In this document: positions 44,841-54,888 of the stretch, piece after piece
Layout of the letters: each line of letters opens with the position of its first letter
Numbering within the stretch: position 1 is the first letter of the stretch
NCBI RefSeq assembly: GCF_001423615.1
Contig: NZ_LMOU01000001.1
Location: forward strand, 2,189,954 to 2,253,953
Direction: 5' to 3'
Length of the DNA stretch: 64,000 nt
Source: Microbacterium sp. Leaf159
GTDB lineage: Bacteria; Actinomycetota; Actinomycetes; Actinomycetales; Microbacteriaceae
Program-made: the position numbers and the translations under genes
The notes under the pieces: model-generated
Seen by the model: the letters and a program-made list of their open reading frames with translations, nothing else
What the model was told of the DNA's origin: nothing
Databases searched by the model: none

Positions 44841-45708
44841 CGGCTTCGTCGGTCAGCTCCTCCCGCACCCACCCCCGCAACCCGGTCGGGGTCGTCGTCA
44901 CGACGGTCCGCTTCTGCTCGGGCACGAAACCGTCGCGCAGCCCCGTCGACATCCCGAGCACGGCACCCGCCATCGCGTCCGGCATCCCCGCGTCGAGCAG
45001 TCCCTGCCGCATCTCGTCGTCTGCGATGCGCTCGACGGCGACGTCGCGGAGGAGCTCTTGCGTGAGGATCTCGGCAACCTGCGACCAGCTCAGATCCTCC
45101 GGCCCGTGCACGGCCTGCACCCGGTGCCCGCTCCACTCGCGGTTGAGCAGCGTCAGACCGGCGACCTCGGCGATGTCGCGCGGCGCCACCCAGGCCATCG
45201 GCGCATCGAGCGGCAGCACGGTCGTGAGCCGACCGGCCTTCAGCGACTCCGGATCGAGCAGCAGGTTGCTGAAGAAGTACCCGCACCGCAGATGGGTGAC
45301 GTCGATGTCGAGGGCATCGAGCGCCACCTCGGTCGCCGCCAGCCCGTCGATCTCACCGGCACCATGACGCATCTCGGCGCCGACGCTGCTCTGGAACACG
45401 ACCCGACCGATCCCGTTCTCGACCACAGCCCGCACGAGCGCATCCGTCGCCCGGGCATAGTCGGCGAGGGGATCGTCCGACATCACCGACGGATCGACCC
45501 AGTAGATCGCGTCGACACCGCGCGTCGCGGCCACGACTTCATCGGCTTTCTGCGAGTCGGCGCGGGCCACATCGACGTGCGGCAGCAGCTCTTCGGCGAT
45601 CTGCTCGGGATGCCGTGTGAGCAGCAGAGGACGGATGCCGGCGCGCACCAGCATCCGTGTGAGGTGGTGTCCGACGTTGCCGTTCGGGGTGGTGACGGCG
45701 ATTCTCAT
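44830..45708 (-). CDS. NmrA-like NAD(P)-binding protein
   Basis: 292 residues with the N-terminal motif IAVTTPNGNVGHHLTRML (GxxGxxG-like) of the NmrA/atypical SDR fold, followed by a variable C-terminus. Such proteins act as redox sensors or quinone-linked reductases. The ATG at 45708 is chosen because it places the Rossmann strand at residue 2. It is divergent from a WYL regulator. The 3' end overlaps the Lrp gene end by 11 bases. Confidence 0.88.
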   Translation of the reverse strand: MRIAVTTPNGNVGHHLTRMLVRAGIRPLLLTRHPEQIAEELLPHVDVARADSQKADEVVAATRGVDAIYWVDPSVMSDDPLADYARATDALVRAVVENGIGRVVFQSSVGAEMRHGAGEIDGLAATEVALDALDIDVTHLRCGYFFSNLLLDPESLKAGRLTTVLPLDAPMAWVAPRDIAEVAGLTLLNREWSGHRVQAVHGPEDLSWSQVAEILTQELLRDVAVERIADDEMRQGLLDAGMPDAMAGAVLGMSTGLRDGFVPEQKRTVVTTTPTGLRGWVREELTDEAVRS

Positions 45709-45746
45709 GGCGAGTCCTTTCGTCTGTGACTGGCCACGGTAGACGC

Positions 45747-45773
45747 AGATGCGGCCTGTTTCTGGCCGCATCT
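45747..45773. promoter_or_regulatory. 10-bp-arm inverted repeat between NmrA-like and WYL genes
   Basis: AGATGCGGCC at 45747-45756 is perfectly mirrored at 45764-45773 across a 7-base spacer. It lies between divergent starts and is a good candidate operator for the WYL regulator. Its presence argues for the GTG start at 45791 rather than an ATG inside the repeat. Confidence 0.65.
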
Positions 45774-45790
45774 TGGGCGATCATGGATTC

Positions 45791-46498
45791 GTGGACTCGC
45801 CATCGACCCGCACCCTGCACCTGCTGTCGCTGCTCCAGACGGGCGGCGACTGGAGCGTGGATGCTCTCGTCGAGCGACTCGAGGTGAGCCCGCGCACCGT
45901 GCGGCGCGACGCCCAGCGGCTGCGGGATCTCGGCTACGACGTGCAGTCGCGACCTGGTCCCGGCGCCGGATATCACCTGCGCCCCGGGACGAAGATCCCG
46001 CCGCTGCTGCTCAGCCCCGACGAGGTGGCCACGATCATCACGAGCCTGCTCGTGCTCGAGACGTGGATGCCCGACGACCCGTCGGCATCCGTCGCCCGCG
46101 CGAAGCTCGAGCAGACCCTGGCGCCCGCACTGCGTCGAAGGGCAGTGGCCACCGCGATCTCGACGCAGATCCTGCACGAGCCACCCGCGCCGGTCGACTG
46201 GGCACTCGTCGGCACGCTGTCGGATGCCGTCGCGCAGGGCGCCCGTGTCACCTTCGACTACACGGATCAGCACGGGCGCGAGTCGACGCGGGTCGTGGAA
46301 CCGCACCGTCACGTGCTGCGGAAGCGGCAGTGGTACGTCGTCGGATTCGACCTCGACCGCGACGACGCGCGGCTCTTCCGGCTGGATCGGATGCAGTCGA
46401 CCAGCATCCTTGCCGGCGTGCACGCGCACCGGGAGTTCCCGTTCGCGTCGATCGAGGAGTGGCTGGTGAGCGACTTCGGGCGGATCGAGCATCCCTGA
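45791..46498 (+). CDS. WYL-domain (YafY-type) transcriptional regulator
   Basis: 235 residues from the GTG at 45791. An HTH_11-type helix-turn-helix (SVDALVERLEVSPRTVRRDAQRL) is followed by the WYL domain with FDYTDQHGRESTRVVEP and QWYVVGFDLDRDDARLFRLDRM. WYL domains bind nucleic acids or small ligands. It probably controls the divergent NmrA-like gene through the repeat just upstream. A VOC protein gene follows on the same strand. Confidence 0.9.
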   Translation: MDSPSTRTLHLLSLLQTGGDWSVDALVERLEVSPRTVRRDAQRLRDLGYDVQSRPGPGAGYHLRPGTKIPPLLLSPDEVATIITSLLVLETWMPDDPSASVARAKLEQTLAPALRRRAVATAISTQILHEPPAPVDWALVGTLSDAVAQGARVTFDYTDQHGRESTRVVEPHRHVLRKRQWYVVGFDLDRDDARLFRLDRMQSTSILAGVHAHREFPFASIEEWLVSDFGRIEHP

Positions 46499-46547
46499 TC
46501 CGCCCAGCCTCTGGCCGGGTGCCGCGCACAGACCTAGGCTGACCGGC

Positions 46548-46928
46548 ATGTTGAAGATCGTGTCGATCGTGATCCGCGTGAACGACCTGCCGGCGCAGTC
46601 CCGGTTCTGGCAGGCGGCCCTCGACTACATCGAGCGGGATCCGGCGGACGATGACTGGGTCGTGCTGAAACCGCGCGACGCGGATGCTCCCTGCATCGCC
46701 CTCGACGCACATCACTCCGAGCGAGTGGTGCCGCCGCGCATCCACCTCGACATCTATGCCGAGGATCAGGCAGCCGAAGTCCACCGTCTGGCCGAGCTCG
46801 GCGCGCGCGAGGTGCACTGGGACAACCTGCCGGACGACGCCGACTACGTGATCATGGAAGACCCCGAGGGCAACCGGTTCTGCGTCGTGGATCGTCCGGA
46901 TTGGGTGGGGTGGGAGGCCGTGCGCTGA
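46548..46928 (+). CDS. VOC-superfamily protein
   Basis: 126 residues with two betaalphabetabetabeta modules of the glyoxalase/VOC fold, ending EDPEGNRFCVVDRPDW. Metal ligands are not clear, and it may be a resistance or binding protein rather than an enzyme. It lies 49 bases after the WYL regulator on the same strand. Confidence 0.88.
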   Translation: MLKIVSIVIRVNDLPAQSRFWQAALDYIERDPADDDWVVLKPRDADAPCIALDAHHSERVVPPRIHLDIYAEDQAAEVHRLAELGAREVHWDNLPDDADYVIMEDPEGNRFCVVDRPDWVGWEAVR

Positions 46929-46943
46929 CGGACCGCCCCAAGG

Positions 46944-47480
46944 TCAGCTCGGCGCCACTCCTTGGGCTCCGCTCGACATGCGCCCCATGACCTGCCTGTC
47001 TCCTTGATAGGTGGCGAGGGGGATCCATCCACTTGAGGAGTAGAGCCGAACGGCCGGATCGTCTGCGCGGGCAGACGTCGACAGAAGCGCGCGCTCATGC
47101 AGCAGGTCGGCGAGGAGGGCATCGTGCAGTGCTCGCCCGATGCCGCGACCACGAGCGTCCGGGATGACCGCGAGCTCGACGAACTCGAAATGGCCGCCGA
47201 TCCACTCATCGACGCGCGGGCCGAGCTCGCGTGAGATGAAGTCCGACCAGTACTGCCCTCGCTCACCGGTGTACCCCCACGCGAACCCGACCAACCGATC
47301 GCCCTCGCGTGCAGTGACCAGGCGAAAGCCCGCCCGCGATCGATGACGCTCCCAGATCGATGCTCGCCAGTCGTCCGCATCCGCTACCGCGCCGAACACA
47401 TCGGACCAGACCTCGAGAACTTCGGACTCTAGTCCGGCCGCTTCGGGGCCCGCGAGCGTGACGACGAAGAGCTCGTTCAC
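46944..47480 (-). CDS. GNAT-family N-acetyltransferase
   Basis: 178 residues. The acetyl-CoA loop reads ARGRGIGRALHD, with the preceding strand ELAVIPD. The GTG start at 47480 lies one base after the stop of the small membrane-protein gene, supporting translational coupling. An ATG at 47519 would add 13 residues that overlap that gene. The substrate is unknown. Confidence 0.85.
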   Translation of the reverse strand: MNELFVVTLAGPEAAGLESEVLEVWSDVFGAVADADDWRASIWERHRSRAGFRLVTAREGDRLVGFAWGYTGERGQYWSDFISRELGPRVDEWIGGHFEFVELAVIPDARGRGIGRALHDALLADLLHERALLSTSARADDPAVRLYSSSGWIPLATYQGDRQVMGRMSSGAQGVAPS

Positions 47481-47481
47481 G

Positions 47482-47646
47482 TCACTGCGCGATGTAGCGC
47501 TGCGCCGGTCGCCTCTCATCCGCCATCGCCTGTCGGTGCGACGTCAGCGCTGCGCGCACGGCCGTGTAGATCACGAACCACAGGATGAGCAGACTGATGA
47601 GGAAGCCGCCGATATAGAGGAGCACCACGAAGAGGAAAGGATCCAT
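47482..47646 (-). CDS. 54-residue single-pass membrane protein
   Basis: A small gene missed by length filters. The protein begins MDPFLFVVLLYIGGFLISLL, has one transmembrane helix (about 5-30) and a basic, Arg/Gln-rich cytoplasmic tail ending RPAQRYIAQ. It ends one base before the GTG of the acetyltransferase gene. Spacing and composition suggest a real co-translated pair. Function unknown. Confidence 0.6.
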   Translation of the reverse strand: MDPFLFVVLLYIGGFLISLLILWFVIYTAVRAALTSHRQAMADERRPAQRYIAQ

Positions 47647-47683
47647 GGCGTCAGGATAGCCACACGGCTGTTGGCGACCTCAG

Positions 47684-48151
47684 TTAGCCCGCGCTCAACG
47701 CCCGGTAGAAGTAGAACGCTCGCTCACCCGAGTCCGAGTCGGTGCCGCTGAAACCGTGCCGCTCGTAGAAGCGCATCGCCCCGGCATCCGACTCATCGAC
47801 GTTGATCTCGATCGCTGCGGCTCCGAGGTCGCGGCAGATCGCGACCATCTGCAGCAGGATCGCGCTGCCGATGCCGCTGCCCCGCTGCTCGGGCGCGACG
47901 TACATCTCGTCGAGCAACGCGACCGGACCGTCTGACCATACGTTCGGGCGCAGCGTCACCAGAGCCACGCCGACCGCCGGGTCGCCACCGAGCACGGCGA
48001 ACGTCGATGGCTCGGCGAGCAGAACGCGCAGGCGTTGCGCGAGCACCGCGACCCCGGGTGTCTCGGTGTCGAACTCGGTGTTGAAGGCGTGGAGGAGCTC
48101 GGCGATGCGGGCTGCGTCGTGCGGGGTGGCTCGACGTGTGACGGTGGTCAT
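47684..48151 (-). CDS. GNAT-family N-acetyltransferase
   Basis: 155 residues with YVAPEQRGSGIGSAILLQMV (acetyl-CoA loop) and the typical ending AMRFYERHGFSG. The ATG at 48151 follows a GAAAGG site. Substrate unknown. It is a separate transcription unit from the acetyltransferase at 46944. Confidence 0.9.
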   Translation of the reverse strand: MTTVTRRATPHDAARIAELLHAFNTEFDTETPGVAVLAQRLRVLLAEPSTFAVLGGDPAVGVALVTLRPNVWSDGPVALLDEMYVAPEQRGSGIGSAILLQMVAICRDLGAAAIEINVDESDAGAMRFYERHGFSGTDSDSGERAFYFYRALSAG

Positions 48152-48198
48152 GCGGATGCCTTTCTCGGGTCTTGTGCGTCGCCTCGGCGGCGCTGCCG

Positions 48199-48296
48199 AT
48201 TCACAACTCAGCAAGAACGGGTCGACCGACGCATCGGTCCCACGGGATTCCGGGGCCGAGTCGGCGGACGCACACGATTCATGCTGCGCTGTGAAC
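48199..48296. repeat. inverted-repeat element, copy 1
   Basis: The left arm ATTCACAACTCAGCAAGAA (48199-48217) pairs with the right arm at 48278-48296, 15 of 19 positions. The same arms occur at 60055-60139. The element is intergenic, about 98 bp long, and has no coding frame. It looks like a miniature inverted-repeat or RNA-hairpin element. Confidence 0.6.
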
Positions 48297-48337
48297 GTGA
48301 ACCTCCGCTACCTTGCTGACGGACCGGGAGGACCCGA

Positions 48338-49399
48338 TCAGGCACTGTCCGAATCCGCCTTGCGCGAGCCGGCCTCGAGCACATCTCCCGCGGGCAGCTC
48401 CTGATGCCCACCGAACTGCAGGCGCATCGCCGACAGGACCTGGTTCGCGAAGTGGTCTTCGTCCCTCGAGGCGAAGCGCTCGAACAGGGATGCTGCGAGC
48501 ACCGGCACGGGCACTCCGACGTCGACCGCGGCCTTGACCGTCCAGCGGCCCTCGCCCGAGTCGGACACGCGGCCGGCGAGACCGTCGAGCTTGGGGTTCT
48601 CGGCGAGCGCCGCTGCGGTCAGATCGAGCAGCCACGACGAGATGACGGATCCGCGGCGCCACAGCTCGGCGACCTTCGAGGTGTCGATCGGGAACTGGTA
48701 GAACTCCGGCTCCTCCAGTGGGGCGATCTCGGCAGAGTGCTCGGCCTCGCGCACCCCGGCATCCGCGTTGTGCAGCAGATTGAGCCCCTCGGCGATCGAC
48801 GCCATGATGCCGTACTCGATGCCGTTGTGCACCATCTTCACGAAGTGCCCCGCACCCGTCGGACCGCAGTGCAGATACCCCTGCTCCTCGGCAGTGAGCT
48901 CACCGGTGCGGCCGGGCGTGCGCTCGATCTCGCCGACACCCGGAGCGATCGTGCGCAGCACCGGCTCGATGCGCTGCACGGCCTCATCCGGTCCGCCGAC
49001 CATCAGGCAGTACCCGCGGTCGAGCCCGAACACACCACCGCTCGTGCCGACGTCGACGTAGTGGATGCCGCGCTCGCGGAACGCCTTCGCCCGCCTGACG
49101 TCGTCACGGTAGTTCGAGTTGCCGCCGTCGATCAGGATGTCGCCCTCGTCGAGCACCTCCGCGACCTGATCGGCCACCATGCCCGTGAGCGAAGCGGGCA
49201 CCATCATCCACACGGCCCGCGGCGCCTCGAGCTTCGACGCGAGGTCGGCCATGCTGTCGGCGCCTGTGGCTCCCTCGGCGACCAGCGCCTGCACGGCATC
49301 CGCGTTCACGTCGTAGACCACGCACTCGTGCCCCGCCCGCATCAGGCGGCGCACGATGTTGGCACCCATCCGGCCGAGTCCGATCATCGCCAGCTGCAT
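48338..49399 (-). CDS. 6-phosphogluconate dehydrogenase (short YqeC/GntZ type)
   Basis: 353 residues. NADP-binding GLGRMGANIVRRLM, substrate motifs VDVGTSGGVFGL and GHFVKMVHNGIEYGIM, and the conserved lysine and asparagine positions are present. The enzyme oxidatively decarboxylates 6-phosphogluconate to ribulose 5-phosphate in the pentose phosphate pathway. Members of this shorter class are often NAD-dependent. The ATG at 49399 fits the Rossmann start. Confidence 0.93.
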   Translation of the reverse strand: MQLAMIGLGRMGANIVRRLMRAGHECVVYDVNADAVQALVAEGATGADSMADLASKLEAPRAVWMMVPASLTGMVADQVAEVLDEGDILIDGGNSNYRDDVRRAKAFRERGIHYVDVGTSGGVFGLDRGYCLMVGGPDEAVQRIEPVLRTIAPGVGEIERTPGRTGELTAEEQGYLHCGPTGAGHFVKMVHNGIEYGIMASIAEGLNLLHNADAGVREAEHSAEIAPLEEPEFYQFPIDTSKVAELWRRGSVISSWLLDLTAAALAENPKLDGLAGRVSDSGEGRWTVKAAVDVGVPVPVLAASLFERFASRDEDHFANQVLSAMRLQFGGHQELPAGDVLEAGSRKADSDSA

Positions 49400-49480
49400 G
49401 AGAATCCCTTCGTCCCCGCCCCCGGTGAGCCGAGTCGGGGCAATCCTGGCACGGGTGCGGGGAGGGCTCAATGGTGTGGA

Positions 49481-50528
49481 CTACCCCCGCCCTTTGAGGT
49501 AACGCGGCAGATCGATGCTCCACATCGGCGGAGTCAGCGCCGCGATCGCCAGAGAGATCGTCGATGCGCACATCGCCGAGGTCGCGGCCAACACGCTGAA
49601 CGCCTGGGGCGTGAGACCGCCCGAGGACAGGAGGAAGGCGACGCCGGCAGCGAGCATCAGCAGCGTCGCGGGAGTCGCCAGAAGCCAAGCTTCCAGCGCG
49701 AACATCACCGCTATGTCGGACGAAGAGAAGCCGACGATTCTGTACAGTGCGAACTCGGGCCACCGGGGTCGCAGCGAGATGACCAGCATCCCCGCACAGG
49801 TCACGGCGACCGGCACCCAGCTCCACCGGGTGACGCGACCCTCGTACTGCGCCTGTGCGGCGGTCACCACGTCGGTCGAGACGAGGGAACGCACCCGGAG
49901 GTTGCCGACAGAGCCGAACAGCGCAGGCACCATCTCGCGAACCCGGTCGAGGCTCCCCTGCCTGCTCTCGACCCAGCACTCCGCCACCGACGCGTCTGCC
50001 GCAGCAGGGGCGATCTCGAGCATCCATCGATCGCGATCCTGCGTCCTCGCACCGGCGGGCAGCACCGCCCCCACCCGAAGGCTGCGTCCATCGGTCAGCC
50101 GAACCAGGCTTCCGGCGCCGACCCCCAGAGTGTCCGAGACCGCGCTGCCCGCGACCACGGCATGCACGCTCAGTGCCTTGGGGGCGACGACGCGCAGGTA
50201 GCCGGGACTCACCGTCGCTAGCTGGAACGACGACGCCCCGCCATCATCGAGTCTCACCGCGACGACCGACCGCACGCTGCCGACCTCGAGCACGTCGCCC
50301 GACCTGGCCAGAGCCTCGCAGGGACCGGAGGGAATCGGAGATCCGTCGGCATCGATCACCAGGACATCGGATCCGGCCGCGACCTGCTGCGCGACAGTGG
50401 CCTCGAGGGAGTTCAGCGCGTGCACCTCGAGGAGCCCCGCCCCCAGGCTCAGCGCACCGATGGCAAGACCGGTCAGAACGGAGAGGACGGGCCGGGCGAC
50501 GATGGAGCGCACCGACTCGAGCACCAGC

Positions 50529-50557
<29 letters not shown>
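49481..50557 (-). CDS. FtsX-like ABC transporter permease
   Basis: 358 residues with a first transmembrane helix near residues 20-40, a large extracytoplasmic domain of about 200 residues, and three more helices (245-345). This is the MacB/FtsX layout. Its start overlaps the ATPase end by 29 bases. A second in-frame ATG lies two codons downstream of this one. It is the last gene of the secreted-peptide operon. Confidence 0.82.
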
Positions 50558-51244
<687 letters not shown>

Positions 51245-51254
<10 letters not shown>

Positions 51255-52327
51255 TGGCCGACATCGTTCGCGTCGGTCGGGTGGGTGAGCACCACTCCAC
51301 TGTCGGGTAGTGGTCCTCCCACCCAGGCGACACCCGGAGGCGATCCGGCCAGCAGCTCGACCTCTCTCATCTCGAAGTCATCCGCATCGCTCGCCGCAGT
51401 CAGGGCATCGGACTCGGCGAACATCACACAGTGCCCACCGCTCGGACCGACGAGGACGCTGCTCGATGGCACCGCCCATCCGAGCATCGGGGCCTCGAGG
51501 CTGAGGGTCGCGGTCACGGTCTCCGGCGCGTCGGCCCCGAACTGCGCGGCGAAGGCCGCGAGCAGCGGCGGATCGACGAGGGGAATGCTCTGCACCGGGC
51601 TCGACGCCGCCCCTATCGTCAGCTGCCACCGCTGCCCTGACAGGTCTGGGATCCGTACCCCCTCGGAGGGTCGAATGCCCGTGAGGCACGGCGGAAGCAC
51701 GAACACCTCATCGGTCGCGGAACTGCCCACGCGGGGCACGCCGCCCCCGACCTGCACCTGCCCGGCGGGGATCCATACGATCCAGGTCGGATCGAACTCC
51801 GTGACCTCGCCCGCTGACGGCACACCGATGTCACTCGCGAACTTGCGGATACCGGACAGCAGGCTGCGATTCCAGGCCGATCCGCTCGTCGAGTATCCGA
51901 GCGACGACAGAAAGGCGCTGACCGTAGACCTCGAGACCCCCCGACTGTCAGCGCCAACGGGCCCGAAGAGCGGCTTCTCGGCGCTGTAGGCCACTCGACG
52001 CACCCCGTTCACCTCGACGACGGGCGTCCCGGTCGTGACAGCGTCTCCTTCTGCGACGAAGACCGCCGTGATCAGCCCCGACCACCCGGGGCTGAGCACG
52101 GCGACGGGCTCCTCCCACGTCAGATCGAGCCCGACCTGCTGCTCGCCCACCAGCGACGACGTGTCGACGGGGATCCAGGTCGTCTCGGACGTGACCTCGG
52201 TCGCGTCCGAGCTCACCTTTGCCGCGACGAGCGCGCCCAGCCCCAGACCGAGCAGCGGAACCGTCATCAGCACGACCATGAAAACGAGCTTCGCCCTGGC
52301 CGCGTTCCGGGCATCTGACCTACTCAC
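51245..52327 (-). CDS. MacA-like membrane-fusion/adaptor protein
   Basis: 360 residues. One N-terminal transmembrane helix (about residues 13-35) is followed by a beta-rich extracytoplasmic part. It contains a lipoyl-like turn (GLITAVFVAEGDAVTTGTPVVEVNG) and a region resembling a peptidoglycan-binding helical insert (VSRSTVSAFLSSLGYS). This is the actinobacterial periplasmic adaptor layout that pairs with MacB-like transporters. The start overlaps the lipoprotein stop by four bases. Confidence 0.8.
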
Positions 52328-52941
52328 CCGTCGTCCGACTCGTTCGAGTCGTCATCGGTTCTGTTCGGGTCGGGCGCTACGGCGAAGAAGCCGGGGTACT
52401 TCTGCACGCACGGCTGGATCACCGACTGGTCCTCCAGCTCGCCCACTCGAGCGGCCAGGTCGTCGAGCGTGAAATCGTCGTCGACGTCGATCCCGACTCC
52501 CCTCAGACACTCGGCCACGTCGGGGCGCAGGTCCTGCAGCTCTTCCGGCGAGAGCAGCTGCTGATACGCCCACACCTTCCCGACATCCTGGAAGTACTCG
52601 GGCAGGCACTCCTCGGCGAGGGCGTTGATGCGCTCGAGATCCTCGTCGTCCACGGCGAACACCTGATAGTCGAAGGCCTTCTCGCCATTTCCCGCCTCGT
52701 AGATCTCCGAAGGGGTCGCGCCCGCGTCTTCCACGCATGTGCGATATGCGAGAAGGGACTGCTCGTACTCGTCGGCAGACACCACGCCGTCCTCGAGCAG
52801 CGGCTTCTGGTACTCGCTCGTCGATTCGACGAGCGAGTCCACATCGAGAGGCGGAGGCTGCTCGCTGCCACTGCAGCCCACGACCACAAGCATCGTGACC
52901 GCTACGAGGGCGACGCACCCCCCGCCCCTCGAACGGATCAC
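52324..52941 (-). CDS. lipoprotein of the secreted-peptide operon
   Basis: 205 residues from a GTG that overlaps the stop of the secreted-protein gene (GTGA). The signal peptide ends in a lipobox VVGC with Cys23. The mature part is acidic, with repeated DxxSLVxxxxEYQ-like helices and four further Cys. A longer ATG start would overlap the upstream gene by 40 bases and place the lipobox too far in. It is the second gene of the operon. Confidence 0.82.
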   Translation of the reverse strand: MIRSRGGGCVALVAVTMLVVVGCSGSEQPPPLDVDSLVESTSEYQKPLLEDGVVSADEYEQSLLAYRTCVEDAGATPSEIYEAGNGEKAFDYQVFAVDDEDLERINALAEECLPEYFQDVGKVWAYQQLLSPEELQDLRPDVAECLRGVGIDVDDDFTLDDLAARVGELEDQSVIQPCVQKYPGFFAVAPDPNRTDDDSNESDDG

Positions 52942-53375
52942 GCCCAGACGCCGACCTGCGGGATGCCAGGAGCCCACGTGCCGTCATGATAGGACTGGCC
53001 CTTCACGGTCGTGCCGCTCTTCATCTTCACGTTGAGCCCGGTGTAGCCTCCCGCGAAACCGATCGGGATGCATCCGCTGTTGATGCCTGTCGTCTGACTC
53101 CATGCGGACCCTGACGACAGGGTTCCCCATGCCTTCGAACGGAAACCGCAGTAGTTGAGCCAGGCTTCTCCGGAATGGCCGTGACTGGTGTCCCATCCGG
53201 TGACGGTGGTCGACGTGCCCGCGATGTGCAGATAGGTCGAACCGCCCAGACCATGAGACGCGACGATGTTGGTTCCGCTCGCCTGCGCCGCTTGCCCTGC
53301 CGTCAACGAGACGACGAGCAGTGCCGAGGCGGCGAAGGCGCCCACGAGCACTCGGTTGCGCCGGGATGATGTCAT
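52938..53375 (-). CDS. small secreted Cys-pair protein, first gene of ABC operon
   Basis: 145 residues. A Sec signal peptide (RNRVLVGAFAASALLVVSLTA, cleavage near AQA-SG at 32/33) leaves a mature protein of about 113 residues, rich in Gly, Ser, Thr and Trp with two Cys (76 and 102). A disulfide is likely. I know no matching family. Its stop overlaps the lipoprotein GTG. It heads a five-gene operon with an ABC exporter-like complex, in the manner of secreted-peptide systems such as lactococcin 972. Its promoter motif is shared with 38390. Confidence 0.75.
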   Translation of the reverse strand: MTSSRRNRVLVGAFAASALLVVSLTAGQAAQASGTNIVASHGLGGSTYLHIAGTSTTVTGWDTSHGHSGEAWLNYCGFRSKAWGTLSSGSAWSQTTGINSGCIPIGFAGGYTGLNVKMKSGTTVKGQSYHDGTWAPGIPQVGVWA

Positions 53376-53434
53376 GTGATGTTCCCACCTCCTTGTCGAT
53401 GAAAACTTTCTTAACATGGCCATATGGAGGATAT

Positions 53435-53447
53435 AAGCACACATATG
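53435..53447. promoter_or_regulatory. shared promoter motif AAGCACACATATG
   Basis: The 13-mer is identical to 39383-39395. It lies about 60-70 bases upstream of the secreted-protein start on the minus strand. Both sites precede genes for exported proteins and are followed by similar AT-rich sequence. This implies a common regulator or promoter type. Confidence 0.45.
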
Positions 53448-53551
53448 TGGACTATCCGATATACGACGATGCCGGGGCTCGGGCGCCTCTCGGCAGGCGT
53501 GGCTGCTGCCCAGAGCGCCGCGCCATGGTCGACCGATGGAAGGATTGAAGA

Positions 53552-54730
53552 ATGACTTCCGGCACGTTCGACCAGATCACGCACGACGACCTGCGCCATG
53601 CGGGCAGCATGAAATGGACGACGTTCCCCGACATGATCGGCGCTTTCGTGGCCGAGATGGACTTCGGACTCGCCCCTGCCGTCAACACCGCCGTGAAGGA
53701 TGCTCTCGACCTGGGCGTCACCGGTTACCTGCCCGAGAAGCTCGCGAAGGACCTCTCGGCGGCGACCTCCCGCTGGTATTCCGACTCGTACGGATGGGAG
53801 ATCGCCCCCGATCGGGTGCACCACGTGCCCGATGTGATCGCCGCCTTCGAGCTGGCGATCGACAACTTCACCGCTCCCGGCTCGGCCATCATCGTGCCGA
53901 CTCCCGCATACATGCCGTTCCTCCTGGTGCCGCCGATGCGCGGCCGCCGCGTCATCGAGGTGCCGAGCATCGAGGTCGACGGACGCTGGGTCATGGACCT
54001 GGATGCTGTCGCGCAGGCGTTCCGCGACGGCGGCGAGATGCTGGTGCTCTGCAACCCGCACAACCCGCTCGGCACGGTCGCAACGCGGGATGAGCTGCTC
54101 GCGATCGCGTCGGTCGTGACGGATGCCGGAGGCCGCGTCTTCGCCGACGAGATCCACGCGCCGATCATCTACTCCCCGGGCCGGCACATCCCCTACGCCT
54201 CGGTGTCGGATGCCGCCGCCGCCCACACGTTCACCGCGACCTCCGCCTCGAAGGCCTGGAACCTCGCGGGCCTCAAGTGCGCGCAGGTGATCCTCTCGAA
54301 CGACGCGGATGCCGAGCTCTGGGAGCGCCTGGGATTCTGGCCCGGACACGGCACCTCGACCCTCGGCGTCATCGCGAACACCGCCGCCTATACGGCCGGC
54401 GGCGAATGGCTCGGCGAGGTCGTCGACTACCTCGACGGCAACCGGCGGATGCTGGCGCAGCTCGTCGACGAGAAGCTCCCCGGCGTGCGGATGATCGTGC
54501 CTGAGGGCAGCTACATCGCGCTGCTCGATTTCCGCGAGACCGGGCTGACGGGGGATCTCGGCGAATGGTTCCGCGAGCACGCGGGAGTCGCGATGACGGA
54601 TGGCGCCGCCTGCGGTGCGGCCGCCATCGGGTACACGCGCTTCGTGTTCGCGCTGCCGCGTCCGGTGATGGTCGAGGCCGTCGAGCGGATCGCCGCTGCG
54701 CTCGTCGGGCGGGCCTCGGTCTCCGCCTAG
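53552..54730 (+). CDS. PatB/MalY-type PLP-dependent C-S lyase
   Basis: 392 residues of fold-type I aminotransferase with the PLP lysine K234 in SASKAWNLAGLK and the YVEMDF-like start (FVAEMDFGLAP). PatB/MalY enzymes cleave cystathionine or cysteine conjugates. A GAAGGA site precedes the ATG. A paralogue lies at 55551 on the other strand. Confidence 0.93.
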   Translation: MTSGTFDQITHDDLRHAGSMKWTTFPDMIGAFVAEMDFGLAPAVNTAVKDALDLGVTGYLPEKLAKDLSAATSRWYSDSYGWEIAPDRVHHVPDVIAAFELAIDNFTAPGSAIIVPTPAYMPFLLVPPMRGRRVIEVPSIEVDGRWVMDLDAVAQAFRDGGEMLVLCNPHNPLGTVATRDELLAIASVVTDAGGRVFADEIHAPIIYSPGRHIPYASVSDAAAAHTFTATSASKAWNLAGLKCAQVILSNDADAELWERLGFWPGHGTSTLGVIANTAAYTAGGEWLGEVVDYLDGNRRMLAQLVDEKLPGVRMIVPEGSYIALLDFRETGLTGDLGEWFREHAGVAMTDGAACGAAAIGYTRFVFALPRPVMVEAVERIAAALVGRASVSA

Positions 54731-54832
54731 CCGCCGTTCCGGGGCCTGGCTCACCGCTTCGCGCGGGGTCCCGAACACGAGGGCGAATGTCGGAAGCTGC
54801 GCGGAGGATGGCAGCACGCTCGACAGCCCAAC

Positions 54833-54868
54833 TTCTACTACTTCTACTAGTTCTACTAGTTCTACTAG
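54833..54868. promoter_or_regulatory. four 9-bp repeats, VapBC operator candidate
   Basis: TTCTACTA(G/C) occurs four times in tandem, immediately upstream of the antitoxin gene. ACTAG/CTAGT half-sites inside overlap as inverted pairs, as expected for an antitoxin dimer array. AT-rich in a GC-rich region. Confidence 0.65.
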
Positions 54869-54888
54869 TTCGAGCGTAGAATCGGGGA

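Noticed and set aside
48404..50221. 605-codon plus-strand frame
   Set aside because: Runs antisense through two unrelated real genes (6-phosphogluconate dehydrogenase and the permease).
52938..53375. Assignment as lactococcin 972 family
   Set aside because: Context is similar, but I could not align the mature protein with that family by eye.
54833..54868. Possible CRISPR-like repeat
   Set aside because: Nine-base tandem units with no spacers, placed as an operator.
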